Positions 10,137-18,905 of a stretch of DNA of 48,750 nt are shown here, one piece after another. Numbering within the stretch: the stretch's first letter is position 1; every line of letters begins with the position of its first letter. The notes under the pieces were generated by a model. It saw only the letters and a program-made list of their open reading frames with translations. It ran no database searches and was not told where the DNA came from. The DNA is from Spirirestis rafaelensis WJT71-NPBG6 (GTDB taxonomy: Bacteria > Cyanobacteriota > Cyanobacteriia > Cyanobacteriales > Nostocaceae): assembly GCA_019359015.1 (NCBI GenBank), contig JAHHID010000061.1, forward strand, positions 1 to 48,750, read 5' to 3'. Both the position numbers and the translations under genes were made by a program.

Positions 10137-10172
10137 GTCAAAAGATAGATATAGCTATATCTATCTTTTGAC
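10137..10172. repeat. Perfect 36-bp palindrome
   Basis: GTCAAAAGATAGATATAG is followed at once by its exact reverse complement, 18 bp per arm with no spacer or mismatch. Neither strand has a T-run after it, so it is not a standard terminator. It lies 20 bases upstream of the start of the minus-strand hypothetical at 10118 and 235 bases upstream of the plus-strand gene at 10407. Confidence 0.9.
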
Positions 10173-10406
10173 TTATTCAATCAGTAAAAACAACTATCTT
10201 CAGCTAGTTGCTGAATCATGTTGTTTTTGAATCCTCTAAACAGTATTGCCCAATGAAGGCAGCTTCCAGAGAAAAACTCGCTGTTTATGTGTGGGCAAAA
10301 TAGTACATAAATACTATAATATATATATAGCGTCCACGAAGCTTGGTGAAGTGCGATCGGGGCTCTGTGACAGCCTTCATGTGAAGTTTGACTCAAGGTT
10401 TGTTTT

Positions 10407-10670
10407 ATGATTAAACACTATATTCTCAGCCTCAATCCGACTGCGAAGCACGACTGGGATCGTTGTATTCTACGCGATCCGCTGACTGCCAAACGTCCGG
10501 ACATTGCTAAATTAATTGCGGAAGCGGTTGGTGCGGATACAGGTAGTTATTTGGTCAGTGTGAATATTGAAGTTCAAGTATTAGAACAAGCTGCGGTGCC
10601 TCATGCTGAACAACTATCACTGAATATTGGCGAGGTGAGTGCTCCGTCTCAATTGAGGGAAGTAGCGTAG
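10407..10670 (+). CDS. Small hypothetical protein (87 aa)
   Basis: Begins MIKHYILSLNPTAKHDWDRC and ends with a Ser/Val/Ala-rich tail. It is not a family I recognise; there is no signal peptide or membrane helix. The middle (residues 30-60: DIAKLIAEAVGADTGSYLVS) looks like a small alpha/beta fold. ATG start with AAGG about 9 bases upstream. The next small gene begins 90 bases downstream on the same strand, so they probably form one transcript. It lies downstream of the 36-bp palindrome. Confidence 0.65.
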   Translation: MIKHYILSLNPTAKHDWDRCILRDPLTAKRPDIAKLIAEAVGADTGSYLVSVNIEVQVLEQAAVPHAEQLSLNIGEVSAPSQLREVA

Positions 10671-10760
10671 TCAAGGGACTAGGAGCTAGACAATTTTGAA
10701 TTGATTTGTGCCTTGCTTCCTGTACGTGTTTATTAAGATTTTTAGAGGGAAATTATTTTG

Positions 10761-11132
10761 ATGATGCAACTGAGTCATTATCCATCTGCGATCGCTCAAG
10801 CTGCCCAACGAGTGAATGAAGTAGACTCTCAGTTGATGGCAGTTCAACACCAGATTAACCGATTTGAAGGCAATGCGGATCGCATTTCTGCTTTTGAATC
10901 TGATTTGAAGAATGATGCTCAACGCAAAGCACGTCGCTTTGAAGTGCTGTTGGTAAATCAGGAATATCAAAAGTCAATGGATACGCTGATTAGATTAACG
11001 GCAGAAAAACAAAATGCGCTCGCTCATTTAGAATATCTCCGCAACCAATTTAGTGTAGCTAAATTAGAAGCGAGATTAGCCATAGCTCAACAACTCAACG
11101 ATTTTGAAGCTCGTGAATTAGTTGGTTTGTAA
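10761..11132 (+). CDS. Small coiled-coil hypothetical protein
   Basis: About 123 residues, predicted almost wholly helical: heptad-like Leu/Ile/Ala spacing runs through residues 10-110 (e.g. VNEVDSQLMAVQHQINRFEG, LIRLTAEKQNALAHLEYLRN). No known domain, signal or membrane segment. The ATG at 10761 is preferred over the TTG at 10758, with GAGGGA about 10 bases upstream. It follows the 87-aa gene on the same strand and is followed by an interspersed hairpin repeat. Function unknown. Confidence 0.7.
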   Translation: MMQLSHYPSAIAQAAQRVNEVDSQLMAVQHQINRFEGNADRISAFESDLKNDAQRKARRFEVLLVNQEYQKSMDTLIRLTAEKQNALAHLEYLRNQFSVAKLEARLAIAQQLNDFEARELVGL

Positions 11133-11157
11133 TTACCTATAAGTTATCTAATTTCTG

Positions 11158-11216
11158 AAGTCCGCGTAGGCGGACTTTGTTTTTGTAGCCCCAGACTTCT
11201 AGTGTGAGGGCGGGAA
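11158..11216. repeat. Hairpin-containing interspersed repeat, second copy
   Basis: AAGTCCGC/GCGGACTT hairpin, then TTTGTTTTTGTAGCCCC and a GTGAGGGCGGG tail, matching the design of the repeat at 3066-3196. It lies between convergent genes, and the T-rich run after the stem may make it a terminator for the plus-strand gene. Confidence 0.7.
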
Positions 11217-11233
11217 TGTTTTGATATTAAGTC

Positions 11234-12388
11234 TTATTTATTATTACCAAAATTACGCTCAAGCAATTCAGCAATTTGCTGATTAATAATTGTCACATCA
11301 AAACGTTGACTTGCGGTAATTTGTGCATTTTTAGCTATAGTTGCTGTCTTTTCTGATTCTTGAAGACAAGCGGTAATTATTTGTGCAAGTTCTTGAGGTT
11401 TTCCTGGTGTCGCTAAAAAGCCATTGACATCGTGTTCTACTAATTCAATTGCACCGCCAGATGCGGCTGCAACTACAGGTGTTCCACATAGCATAGCTTC
11501 AACAATCACTCTACCAAAAGGTTCTGGAGAAATAGAGGTATGTGCTACCAAGTCACAAGCTGACATTAATTGAGGGATATCTGAACGAAATCCTAAAAAT
11601 TTGACTCTTTTTTCTAGTCCTAAATCACTTACCTGACGATGTAAACTATCAACATAATCTTGTTCACCAAACAGTGCATCACCAACTAAAAGCGCTGTTA
11701 CTTCTTGAGGACATTTAGCAAGGGCTTCAAGTAAAATATGCTGTCCTTTCCAAGGTGCAAGACGGCTAAAATGTCCAACTACGAATTGCCCTTCTAAACT
11801 TAATTCTTGCCGCAATTGCTTAACATCAGATTCGCCAATTAGATAATTTTTCGGGTCAAAGCCGTTATAAACTATTTCCGTGAGGTCTGCACGTCCTCCC
11901 GCTTTGACAAAAGCTGTTTTACTAGCTTGAGAATTGGCAATTACTAATGATGCAAAACGATTCGCGCAAGTCACAGCAATGCGACGGTTGGTTTTGCTAA
12001 AATGCTCATCAGAAAGAATATCATGCAAATGATATACCAAAGGACGACGACTGAGAAAACTAGCGATCGCACCAACAACTAAGGCTTTTTGTGTATTAGC
12101 GTAAATTAAATCATATTCACGGGCGATTTTAGCGACTTTAGTAATTATCGGTGCAAGTTGTCCTAAACTACCTAAACCTTGTGCAAAGCTGCTTTCTTTG
12201 CGAACTTGTATTGCTTGAGTTGCTAAAACTTGGACAGGAATTTTATTCTCCTGTAGTAAATTTTTGAATGAACCATCTGCAAATAAGCCTACCAAACAGC
12301 GATCGCTATAAGGTTTAGCAATATCTATTAAGCACAATTCTGCGCCACCCGGTTTACCACTTTGGTCTAAAAAAAGAATTTTCATCAT
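11234..12388 (-). CDS. Glycosyltransferase, GT-B fold (family 4/group 1)
   Basis: Transfers a sugar from a nucleotide donor to a growing glycan, probably exopolysaccharide or lipid-linked sugar; exact donor and acceptor unknown. Seen: N-terminal Rossmann start KILFLDQSGKPGGAELCL with the GGAE loop, and the C-terminal donor-binding domain with the EX7E motif in EPFGRVIVEAM followed by CGTPVVAAASGG. About 384 aa, normal for the family. The start is the first of two ATGs (12388/12385); no clear Shine-Dalgarno. It follows another glycosyltransferase gene by 15 bases on the same strand, so the two are co-transcribed. Confidence 0.9.
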   Translation of the reverse strand: MMKILFLDQSGKPGGAELCLIDIAKPYSDRCLVGLFADGSFKNLLQENKIPVQVLATQAIQVRKESSFAQGLGSLGQLAPIITKVAKIAREYDLIYANTQKALVVGAIASFLSRRPLVYHLHDILSDEHFSKTNRRIAVTCANRFASLVIANSQASKTAFVKAGGRADLTEIVYNGFDPKNYLIGESDVKQLRQELSLEGQFVVGHFSRLAPWKGQHILLEALAKCPQEVTALLVGDALFGEQDYVDSLHRQVSDLGLEKRVKFLGFRSDIPQLMSACDLVAHTSISPEPFGRVIVEAMLCGTPVVAAASGGAIELVEHDVNGFLATPGKPQELAQIITACLQESEKTATIAKNAQITASQRFDVTIINQQIAELLERNFGNNK

Positions 12389-12403
12389 TACTTTTGCACT
12401 TAC

Positions 12404-13618
12404 TTAGGCTAAAAGAATGGAGCGCACCTGCTGGGCAATTTTCTGCCAGTCGAACTGTGTAACAGCGTAATTGCGACAGTCTTCTCGTGAAGGTATTGAT
12501 AATTTTCTTAGTAATACTTCTTCTAATTTTTCAGCAATAGCTGATGCTTCAATTGAGTCAGTAATTAAATGTGGTGAAAACGGTTCTAAAATTTCTGGCA
12601 TTCCCCCAACCGGAGTACACACAACGGGAGTACCACAAGCTAAAGATTCGACTATTGCTAATCCAAATCCTTCAAAAGATTGACTAGGCATTACACTCAA
12701 ATCGGCAGCTTGGTAAGCTATTGGCAATTCATCATCAGGTAAAAAGCCTAAAAATTGAACGTGGTCGTTGAGTTCCAATTCTGTGGCTTGTTGTTTTAGT
12801 GCTGCTTCTAATGGTCCGCGACCGGCAATTGCCAGCCAAACGTCAGGAATTCTCGGTTTAATTGTAGCGATCGCTATCAACAATTTGTCAAGCCCGACGC
12901 GATTTACTAAACGACGAGATGTAAATATTACTGGGCGATCTTGGGGCCAATTTAATTTGCTGCGAGCTTCTTGAGGTGATAAATTTGCTTGAAACCGATT
13001 AATATCAACTCCCCCAGGAATTACGTTAATTTTGTGGGTGGGTACTTGATATTCTTGATGTAAGACATCGCCAAATGCTTTGCTGAGAACTATGAAGCGA
13101 TCGCAGCGATCATAAACTCTTTTTTCTATCAGCCAGTGCTTGAGAAATGCAGTAATTTTATTAACTCCTTCTTGATGACTTTCAGATGCCCAAGGTCCAT
13201 GAAAGTTAAAAGTAATTGGCACTTCTTTTGGCAAAAGATTCAAAATCGGATAGCTATACAATGCAAAATGTAAATTAATTGCATCTGGTGTGCCTACTCT
13301 AGTTTTTTTAAAGTTAGTGCGAATAGACCACAAGCGTTTCCAAATTGCACTATCTGGAGAAGCTAAGTTAGTCAACTTTATCGGCAAATTTTCTTCAGCT
13401 TCAGGCAGCCCAACTCCACATAATTCTACTTTGTCTTCATTTGCCGCTAATTGTTTAGTTAGTTCATAAATATACCTCTCTAAACCCCCGGGTGTTTTGG
13501 GGAACCAACCTATTCCTAAGCTAAGAATATATGCTGATTTATTTAAAAAGTCTTTTTTATTACTTGTCATACTATTTATATGGGTATTTACCGATAATGA
13601 AACTGTTTCCTTCCTCAT
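12404..13618 (-). CDS. Glycosyltransferase, GT-B fold (family 4/group 1)
   Basis: Second member of the pair and the upstream gene of the operon. Seen: the acceptor domain starts YILSLGIGWFPKTPGGLERY with the GGLE loop; the donor domain has FTSRRLVNRVGLDKLL and the EX7E motif in FEGFGLAIVESLACGTPVV. About 404 aa from the ATG at 13618; an internal ATG at 13570 (MTSNKK) would remove 16 residues and is also possible, as neither has a good ribosome site. Its sequence is clearly different from the downstream enzyme, so the pair would add two sugars in series instead of being a recent duplication. Likely role in surface polysaccharide synthesis (inference). Confidence 0.9.
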   Translation of the reverse strand: MRKETVSLSVNTHINSMTSNKKDFLNKSAYILSLGIGWFPKTPGGLERYIYELTKQLAANEDKVELCGVGLPEAEENLPIKLTNLASPDSAIWKRLWSIRTNFKKTRVGTPDAINLHFALYSYPILNLLPKEVPITFNFHGPWASESHQEGVNKITAFLKHWLIEKRVYDRCDRFIVLSKAFGDVLHQEYQVPTHKINVIPGGVDINRFQANLSPQEARSKLNWPQDRPVIFTSRRLVNRVGLDKLLIAIATIKPRIPDVWLAIAGRGPLEAALKQQATELELNDHVQFLGFLPDDELPIAYQAADLSVMPSQSFEGFGLAIVESLACGTPVVCTPVGGMPEILEPFSPHLITDSIEASAIAEKLEEVLLRKLSIPSREDCRNYAVTQFDWQKIAQQVRSILLA

Positions 13619-14011
13619 GTAGCTTTAATGGGTGATTTTGAGATTGACGGTTAATAGGCATCCTTTACATTTATATCCTGCCATTTTAGAGAGCATCAGT
13701 ACTTTTTCACTTATCCTGTATGCACATTTTAAGGAAAATCATGTCTCTGGCAGAGAAGTCCGAGCGCCAAAAACCTGCGATTGGAACTTCAGAAAAATCA
13801 AGTACATTAACATATCAATATAGTTATATATAAGAATTAATATTTTTCTCATATTTTATCCTTCTCAATCGCAAAGACCACTCGCATTCATCCTTTCTTT
13901 GGTAATTATCTGTATTATTTTGCTGTTGTTCATTACTATTGATTTGCATTCTTGTAACCTTTAGTAGACACTGACAACAAAAATAAAATTTAAATCTTCA
14001 CATCTTCGGTT
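13619..14011. other. Intergenic gap with no gene seen
   Basis: About 390 AT-rich bases between the glycosyltransferase pair and the PgpH-like gene, all on the minus strand. It must hold the glycosyltransferase promoter, but no box stands out. No repeats of the types seen elsewhere. Confidence 0.5.
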
Positions 14012-16618
14012 TTAATTGCAAGGCTTTAACTTAGGATAAGCAATGCGTTTGTGATGAAATTGCTGCCAAACTTCTACAAAAATTTCAGCAATTTGTGACA
14101 TTTCCTCTCGTGTTAAACCTGAATCTAGCAGTTGATTATCTTGCCATCTAGCACGGAGGATATTGTTAAGCATCGCTAAGGCTTGTTCTGGGCTAACATC
14201 TTTAAGCGATCGCAGCGCTGCTTCACAAGAGTCTGCTAACATGACAATTGCTGTTTCCCGCGACTGAGGAATCGGTCCATCGTAGCGAAAATCCGCTTCA
14301 TTTACTTTTAAATTTGGATTTTCTTTTGCCATTTGCTGCGCTTGGTGATAAAAATAGGCAATTAGCATTGTTCCCTGATGTTCGGGAATAAACGCTTGAA
14401 TTGCTGTAGGTAAACTGTGTTTTCGCGCCATCACCAAGCCTTCACTTACGTGCTTCTTGATAATTTTTGCACTTTTCCAAGGATCGTTAATTTCTGTATC
14501 ATGTTTATTTGGTCCCCCCATTTGATTTTCAATAAATCCGAGAGGGTCATGCATTTTCCCAATATCATGGTATAATGTCCCTGCTCTAACCAATTCGACA
14601 TTACATTTAAGATGTTTGGCAGCAGCTTCGGCAAGAGTAGCCACAAACAGTGTATGCTGAAAAGTCCCAGGAGTTTTAGTAGCGAGTTGTTTTAATAAAG
14701 TGCGGTTAGGATTTGCCAGTTCTGCTAAACGAATCGGCGTGACTAAATCAAAGAGTTTTTCTAAATAAGGACTCAAGCCCAAAGCGACAATACTCCAAAC
14801 TAAGCCGGATAAAGCAAAGAATCCAGCTTCTCCAAGTACAATGTACCAGCCTGAACCAAATGCAGCACCGAGTAAGAGCTTGCATATCAGATAAACGCCG
14901 CCTTGAGTTAAGGCAACAGCGACGCTAAGAAGTGCAAGTTCCTCACGCGATCGCAAACGTTTAGCGATACAACAACCGAGTATTCCCCCAGCAGCACCAC
15001 TCCAAAGCACAGTCCTACTCATTTCTAGGCTAAATGGTAGCTGTAAAGCCAGCAATCCGATCACTGTGATGCCTAAATTAGCTCCATAGAAGCTACCCAA
15101 CAATAAACCAATGGCGCTCCAAGTGGTATAAGGTGTACCTATTAGCACTCCGGGCACACCTATAGTCAGCAACAATATCAAGAGGCGATCGCGTTGCCGC
15201 ATTTTTGTTTTGATTCGTCCTTCCACCAAAGCAAAAATGCCAATAGATCCGCTAACAAAGCCACCCAACTGCATCAAAGCTCGCCAATTAAGTTCCCGAC
15301 GCACTAAATGATAATGCTCAAGCACCTCAAAATCCCAAGCAGTAATCATCTCTCCTTTTTTGACTATTACCTCACCTTGCCGCATCGGCACCATCACAGG
15401 TTTTACACCAGCAGCAGCTTGTGCGCCATTTTGTTTAGTTTGTTCTTCATCTTTCTTCAAATTCGCTTTGAGCACGGCTAACAAAAGTTTCGTCGCCAAA
15501 GGCTCGACTTCTTGCGGTACTGATGTCTGCACTTGTAGCCTCACCGCATCTTGTAAAATCTTTTGCGGCAGTCCCGGTGGGATGCCTTGGGCAAGAATTC
15601 GCTCTGCAATTTGTCGAATTCCCGTTTCTGTTTTTCCCCAGTCGTCATCTGACAGGTTTAGAAAAGAAGTGTCATAGTATACTCTTTCCCGGTTGGCAGC
15701 GTTAAGCTGTAACAGTTTTGCGTTTGCTTGGGCGTATGCTTTGCGGGCTTGAGAAATTTGGGCGGTGACTGAGGACAAGTTTTGCTGTGAAGTCCTCAGG
15801 CGATAAGTTTGTAATTCCGCCACTGCTTGAGCAAAGTCAGTTTTTTGGGAAAAATTATCAACTTTTGCGCCGACAGTCTGTATGGGCATTATATTTTTTT
15901 GCCCTTGCAAATCCCCAGTTTTAATTATGACAATCTTAGCGCTGTGCTTTTGAGTCTTGAGTGCGAACTTCGGCTGCTTATTCGTATTCGCTATGGCTGA
16001 TAGCAGCATTTGCCATTCAGAATTAGAACAAGACCGCAGATAACGCTGGGTAGAAAGCGGTAAAACTAAAGTGTCAAAAAAAGGGAAATACCCGGCAGTT
16101 GCACGAATCTCGTTACCCAGATCCAGTAATTTTTGCAAATCTTGGTGGATTTGTTCGTTAATTTCGGCATCGACCATCAACACTAATAGAGAACTTTTTG
16201 TAGCAGCTTTGCGCTCTTGCTCGGTTTTTTCCTTATCTTCGATATTAGCTGAATAAGGGGCTTTCATGGTTTGTGGCGCAATAGTCCCTGCTTTCAGCTT
16301 GGGCTGGTTGTATAATTTATGCCCCATCACGCCTGTAAGGGACACTAATGCGATCGCAAAAATAACGGGGGTACGCCGGGGAATATAGCCCAATCTCCTT
16401 ATACAAGTGCCTCTGTTAGTTTTATACGCCGCCATCGATCTCGATACTCTTAGTTTTTGCTGATCGCATTTATCACTTTTTTTGGATAAATCCAGCAGAA
16501 TATTATTGATGACGCCTCTGGTGCCAAGCAAGTGCCCTTTATGGCATAGCGCTTTGTAACGTCCCCGCCAGTGGGTCAATTTCTCGGTCATTGACTGAAA
16601 AAATGGCTGCGTTTTCAT
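14012..16618 (-). CDS. PgpH-like membrane HD phosphodiesterase (c-di-AMP hydrolase type)
   Basis: Domain order is that of the 7TM-HD family: a cytoplasmic N-terminus (1-82), a first membrane helix (about 85-103), a large extracytoplasmic 7TMR-HDED domain (about 110-435) with KKGEMIT near its end, a block of membrane helices (about 450-640), and a C-terminal cytosolic HD domain. The HD motif YHDIGK has His684/Asp685; the later HQG, DGPIPQSRETA and LADSCEAA motifs are also present. In other bacteria PgpH hydrolyses c-di-AMP to pApA, controlling potassium and osmotic balance. At 868 aa it is slightly longer than usual because of the N-terminus; a second ATG at residue 10 is an alternative start. 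It stands alone. Confidence 0.9.
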   Translation of the reverse strand: MKTQPFFQSMTEKLTHWRGRYKALCHKGHLLGTRGVINNILLDLSKKSDKCDQQKLRVSRSMAAYKTNRGTCIRRLGYIPRRTPVIFAIALVSLTGVMGHKLYNQPKLKAGTIAPQTMKAPYSANIEDKEKTEQERKAATKSSLLVLMVDAEINEQIHQDLQKLLDLGNEIRATAGYFPFFDTLVLPLSTQRYLRSCSNSEWQMLLSAIANTNKQPKFALKTQKHSAKIVIIKTGDLQGQKNIMPIQTVGAKVDNFSQKTDFAQAVAELQTYRLRTSQQNLSSVTAQISQARKAYAQANAKLLQLNAANRERVYYDTSFLNLSDDDWGKTETGIRQIAERILAQGIPPGLPQKILQDAVRLQVQTSVPQEVEPLATKLLLAVLKANLKKDEEQTKQNGAQAAAGVKPVMVPMRQGEVIVKKGEMITAWDFEVLEHYHLVRRELNWRALMQLGGFVSGSIGIFALVEGRIKTKMRQRDRLLILLLTIGVPGVLIGTPYTTWSAIGLLLGSFYGANLGITVIGLLALQLPFSLEMSRTVLWSGAAGGILGCCIAKRLRSREELALLSVAVALTQGGVYLICKLLLGAAFGSGWYIVLGEAGFFALSGLVWSIVALGLSPYLEKLFDLVTPIRLAELANPNRTLLKQLATKTPGTFQHTLFVATLAEAAAKHLKCNVELVRAGTLYHDIGKMHDPLGFIENQMGGPNKHDTEINDPWKSAKIIKKHVSEGLVMARKHSLPTAIQAFIPEHQGTMLIAYFYHQAQQMAKENPNLKVNEADFRYDGPIPQSRETAIVMLADSCEAALRSLKDVSPEQALAMLNNILRARWQDNQLLDSGLTREEMSQIAEIFVEVWQQFHHKRIAYPKLKPCN

Positions 16619-17011
16619 TATCTATGACCGCAGTTACTTACTTTGATAGCTTAAAACAAGATACTCTGACATTCATGCGATCGCACTTTTCTATCCATAG
16701 AAACTTCACTTGCGTTAGCTAGTTGAAGCTGATTTGCCACAATAGCTATCTAAAGAATAAGCTTTAGCGTTTGCTTTACAGTACCTATATAAAATATCAC
16801 TAAAATTTTCACCTGGGGTGAATTTGTGCCGTGCAGTGCCGACTGGGGAGATGGGATAATGAGGAGATGGAGAGAAGCCTGAGCGGAGGTTATTCGCGCT
16901 TGTTCAACTTCGGAGAGGATGGCAGATAAAGAGAAAAAATGCCCAATTATAAACTCCGAATTACCAATTACCAATTCCTAATACCCAATGCCTAATTTCC
17001 AATTGTGATGA
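16619..17011. other. Intergenic gap with degenerate tandem repeats
   Basis: One HIP1-like site near 16678, then from about 16955 to 17005 short CCAATT/ACCAATTACC-type direct repeats. It lies between two minus-strand genes. No gene is seen. Confidence 0.5.
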
Positions 17012-17932
17012 TTAACGCAACCTAATGACGCGAGGAGCTACACTGACGCATAGTGTACCCTGTTTGTCAGACATTGCACATCCCTCTTGGTGTAAATACT
17101 CTGTATATGGGGCAAGGTCATACGCTCCTGACCATACAGCCACCAGTCCATCAGCTAATTCTATCATCTGCTTGCGGTTGCTGAGTCTCGATGTTGCCGA
17201 ATTTGCTGGAGATAACTTCATCTGCCAACTTACGGGAATGCTAGTTAAACTATTATAAGCCCCTGATAAAGCACCAGTAATTGCACCTGTAGCGGGCAGT
17301 GCATTGCTGTTGTCAGTAGCCCGCAAAATTGACAAACGGAAGTCTTCTAAGGTACTAAGAAAGCAGTAAAACGCCATAGCAACAGCTTTACTTAGCTTTT
17401 CTTCTCGGCTTAACGACCTTTGTACTGTTTCTAATCCAGCACCCTGAAGTAATAAATTATTGACTTTTAATAAAACTTGTGGTAAAGAGGTTGGCGTTTC
17501 ACCAATAAAGTCAATCGTTTGGGGTATGAGGGTTTTTGTATCTAGTTTTTGAGTTAAGCATTGAGCGATCGCATAGCCTACTGCTAGTGTTCCATCGCGC
17601 ACTACTAAATCCCCATCCCAGATTGCGATCGCCTGACTCAAGTTTTCTCGCAGTTTAACTGTATTGTCAAAGTAAAACAGCGTCACTGGCAACGTTGCAA
17701 TAATCGCTTTCAGGGAAACGCCATCCCTAGTATCTAAATCTGGAAATTCTGTTTGCTGACGTTGAATCCAATCATCTAAATTCAGTTGCGATCGCCCTAT
17801 TAAACTTTCTGCACCCAAAAGTGCAATTTTACCCCAATTTACAGACTCTTCCTCGTTAATGGAGGCTAAACTTTCCCCAAGAAACGCCCCGACGATTGTA
17901 CCTCTAAACCGACTTGAGAGAGAATAGCGCAT
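17012..17932 (-). CDS. ADP-ribosylglycohydrolase-like protein, probably catalytically degenerate
   Basis: The start RGTIVGAFLGESLA and the late segment ALPATGAITGALSGAYNSL match the fold pattern of the ADP-ribosylglycohydrolase/DraG family (normally GxxxGDAxG near the start and a ND-x-DT metal motif before GAxxGAxxG). Here the first motif has no Asp after Gly-Ala-Phe-Leu-Gly, and the second is DNSNALPA, so the Mg-binding Asp residues seem lost. It is about 306 aa, normal for the family. It starts 45 bases after aroQ on the same strand and is probably the last gene of that operon. A non-enzymatic binding role is possible; function unknown. Confidence 0.6.
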   Translation of the reverse strand: MRYSLSSRFRGTIVGAFLGESLASINEEESVNWGKIALLGAESLIGRSQLNLDDWIQRQQTEFPDLDTRDGVSLKAIIATLPVTLFYFDNTVKLRENLSQAIAIWDGDLVVRDGTLAVGYAIAQCLTQKLDTKTLIPQTIDFIGETPTSLPQVLLKVNNLLLQGAGLETVQRSLSREEKLSKAVAMAFYCFLSTLEDFRLSILRATDNSNALPATGAITGALSGAYNSLTSIPVSWQMKLSPANSATSRLSNRKQMIELADGLVAVWSGAYDLAPYTEYLHQEGCAMSDKQGTLCVSVAPRVIRLR

Positions 17933-17977
17933 GAATCAAGTATGAGTTAGTAATTCTTTACTCCTAGCTCTTAAGTT

Positions 17978-18475
17978 TTAACTTTTATTTCTTAAATGAT
18001 GCACCAACGCTTGTAAACCTAACAAATAACTTTGGACACCAAAACCACTTATTTGTCCGATCGCCACTGGTGCTATATATGAATCATGACGAAATTCTTC
18101 ACGCCGATAAATGTTACTCAGATGTACTTCTACTGTAGGTAAATTAACACCGGCGATTGCATCTCGCAATGCCACACTTGTATGAGTATACGCACCTGCG
18201 TTAATTAAAATCCCTTCATGTTGTCCTAATGCCCCATGAATAGAATCTACCAAAACTCCTTCATGATTTGACTGCAAAGGAGAAACTTTCGCCTGTAGTT
18301 TTTTTGCTTCTTCTTCTAACAGGCGATTAATTTCCGCCAAACTCAGTGAACCATAAATTCCTGGTTCTCGCTGTCCTAGTAGATTCAGGTTTGGCCCGTG
18401 TAGTACCAGAACGCTTAAAGATTCTAATGTCAATGCAACCACTTTCAAGCTTTTAACGACGGCGCGATCGGTCAT
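17978..18475 (-). CDS. aroQ: 3-dehydroquinate dehydratase, type II
   Basis: Third step of the shikimate pathway: dehydration of 3-dehydroquinate to 3-dehydroshikimate. Seen: [19 protein letters not shown] with the catalytic Arg36 and Tyr41, QSNHEG (69-74), [10 protein letters not shown] (91-100), and VHLSN with the catalytic His118. The core is standard length but the protein has about 18 extra residues before it. The ATG at 18475 overlaps the end of a 45-residue ORF by 23 bases in another frame, so translation may be coupled; a TTG at residue 15 is an alternative start nearer to the family's usual N-terminus. It is followed by the ADP-ribosylglycohydrolase-like gene. Confidence 0.96.
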   Translation of the reverse strand: MTDRAVVKSLKVVALTLESLSVLVLHGPNLNLLGQREPGIYGSLSLAEINRLLEEEAKKLQAKVSPLQSNHEGVLVDSIHGALGQHEGILINAGAYTHTSVALRDAIAGVNLPTVEVHLSNIYRREEFRHDSYIAPVAIGQISGFGVQSYLLGLQALVHHLRNKS

Positions 18476-18590
18476 TTACAGGAATCGGAATCAATTCCGG
18501 TTCTGCCTCAGCCTCTGGACCTAGCAGGGCTTCAATCAGCTTGCGTGCCATTTCTTTAAGCTTCTCCAGTACCTTATCTATATAGTCCAT
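18453..18590 (-). CDS. 45-residue small protein overlapping the start of aroQ
   Basis: The ORF reads [20 protein letters not shown] at its start, a strongly amphipathic helix, then an acidic Pro/Glu stretch ([15 protein letters not shown]) and a basic end (DRSRRR). AGGAG lies about 11 bases before the ATG. Its last 23 bases overlap the aroQ start in a different frame, an arrangement typical of coupled translation. The composition (Lys/Glu helix, few rare residues, no stops) looks like real coding sequence. Function unknown; the helix could bind a membrane surface or a partner protein. Confidence 0.65.
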   Translation of the reverse strand: MDYIDKVLEKLKEMARKLIEALLGPEAEAEPELIPIPVNDRSRRR

Positions 18591-18905
18591 TTAACTGACC
18601 GCTCCTGAGATACTACCTTAATATTTGATTCACAGTTAAGCAGAAACTCGCGTCCCAACGCACCTCTGGCTTGAAACTGGCTTGATACACATCACATTAT
18701 CTTAGGCATTAGCCATTATTCAAATTTTGTGTTGTGATCTCCCATACTTATTACAGTATCACATTAGCAACCTATAGGGTCGCATCATACCAAGGAAAGG
18801 TATTGTGTCACAAGCAAACAGGAAATAGAAAATGGGAAATGGGAATAATTAGCAATACCCACGTTCCCACATTCCCACATTCCCACGTTGCCAATTAGCA
18901 ATTAC
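18591..18905. other. Intergenic region upstream of the small ORF/aroQ operon
   Basis: Should hold the operon promoter. Near topA (about 18825-18895) there are degenerate repeats (GGGAAATGGGAATAATT, then ACGTTCCCACATTCCCAC units) that can pair with each other and may end topA transcription. No gene is seen. Confidence 0.5.

Noticed and set aside
10181-10396. Minus-strand 71-codon frame upstream of the small gene at 10407
   Set aside because: No ribosome site, cysteine- and aromatic-rich composition unlike a protein, and it overlaps the probable promoter region of the plus-strand gene.
18740-18770. GTGAT...ATCAC inverted pair upstream of the small ORF/aroQ, as a CRP-type site
   Set aside because: The spacing between half sites (about 19 bases) is far from the 6-base spacing of the CRP consensus.
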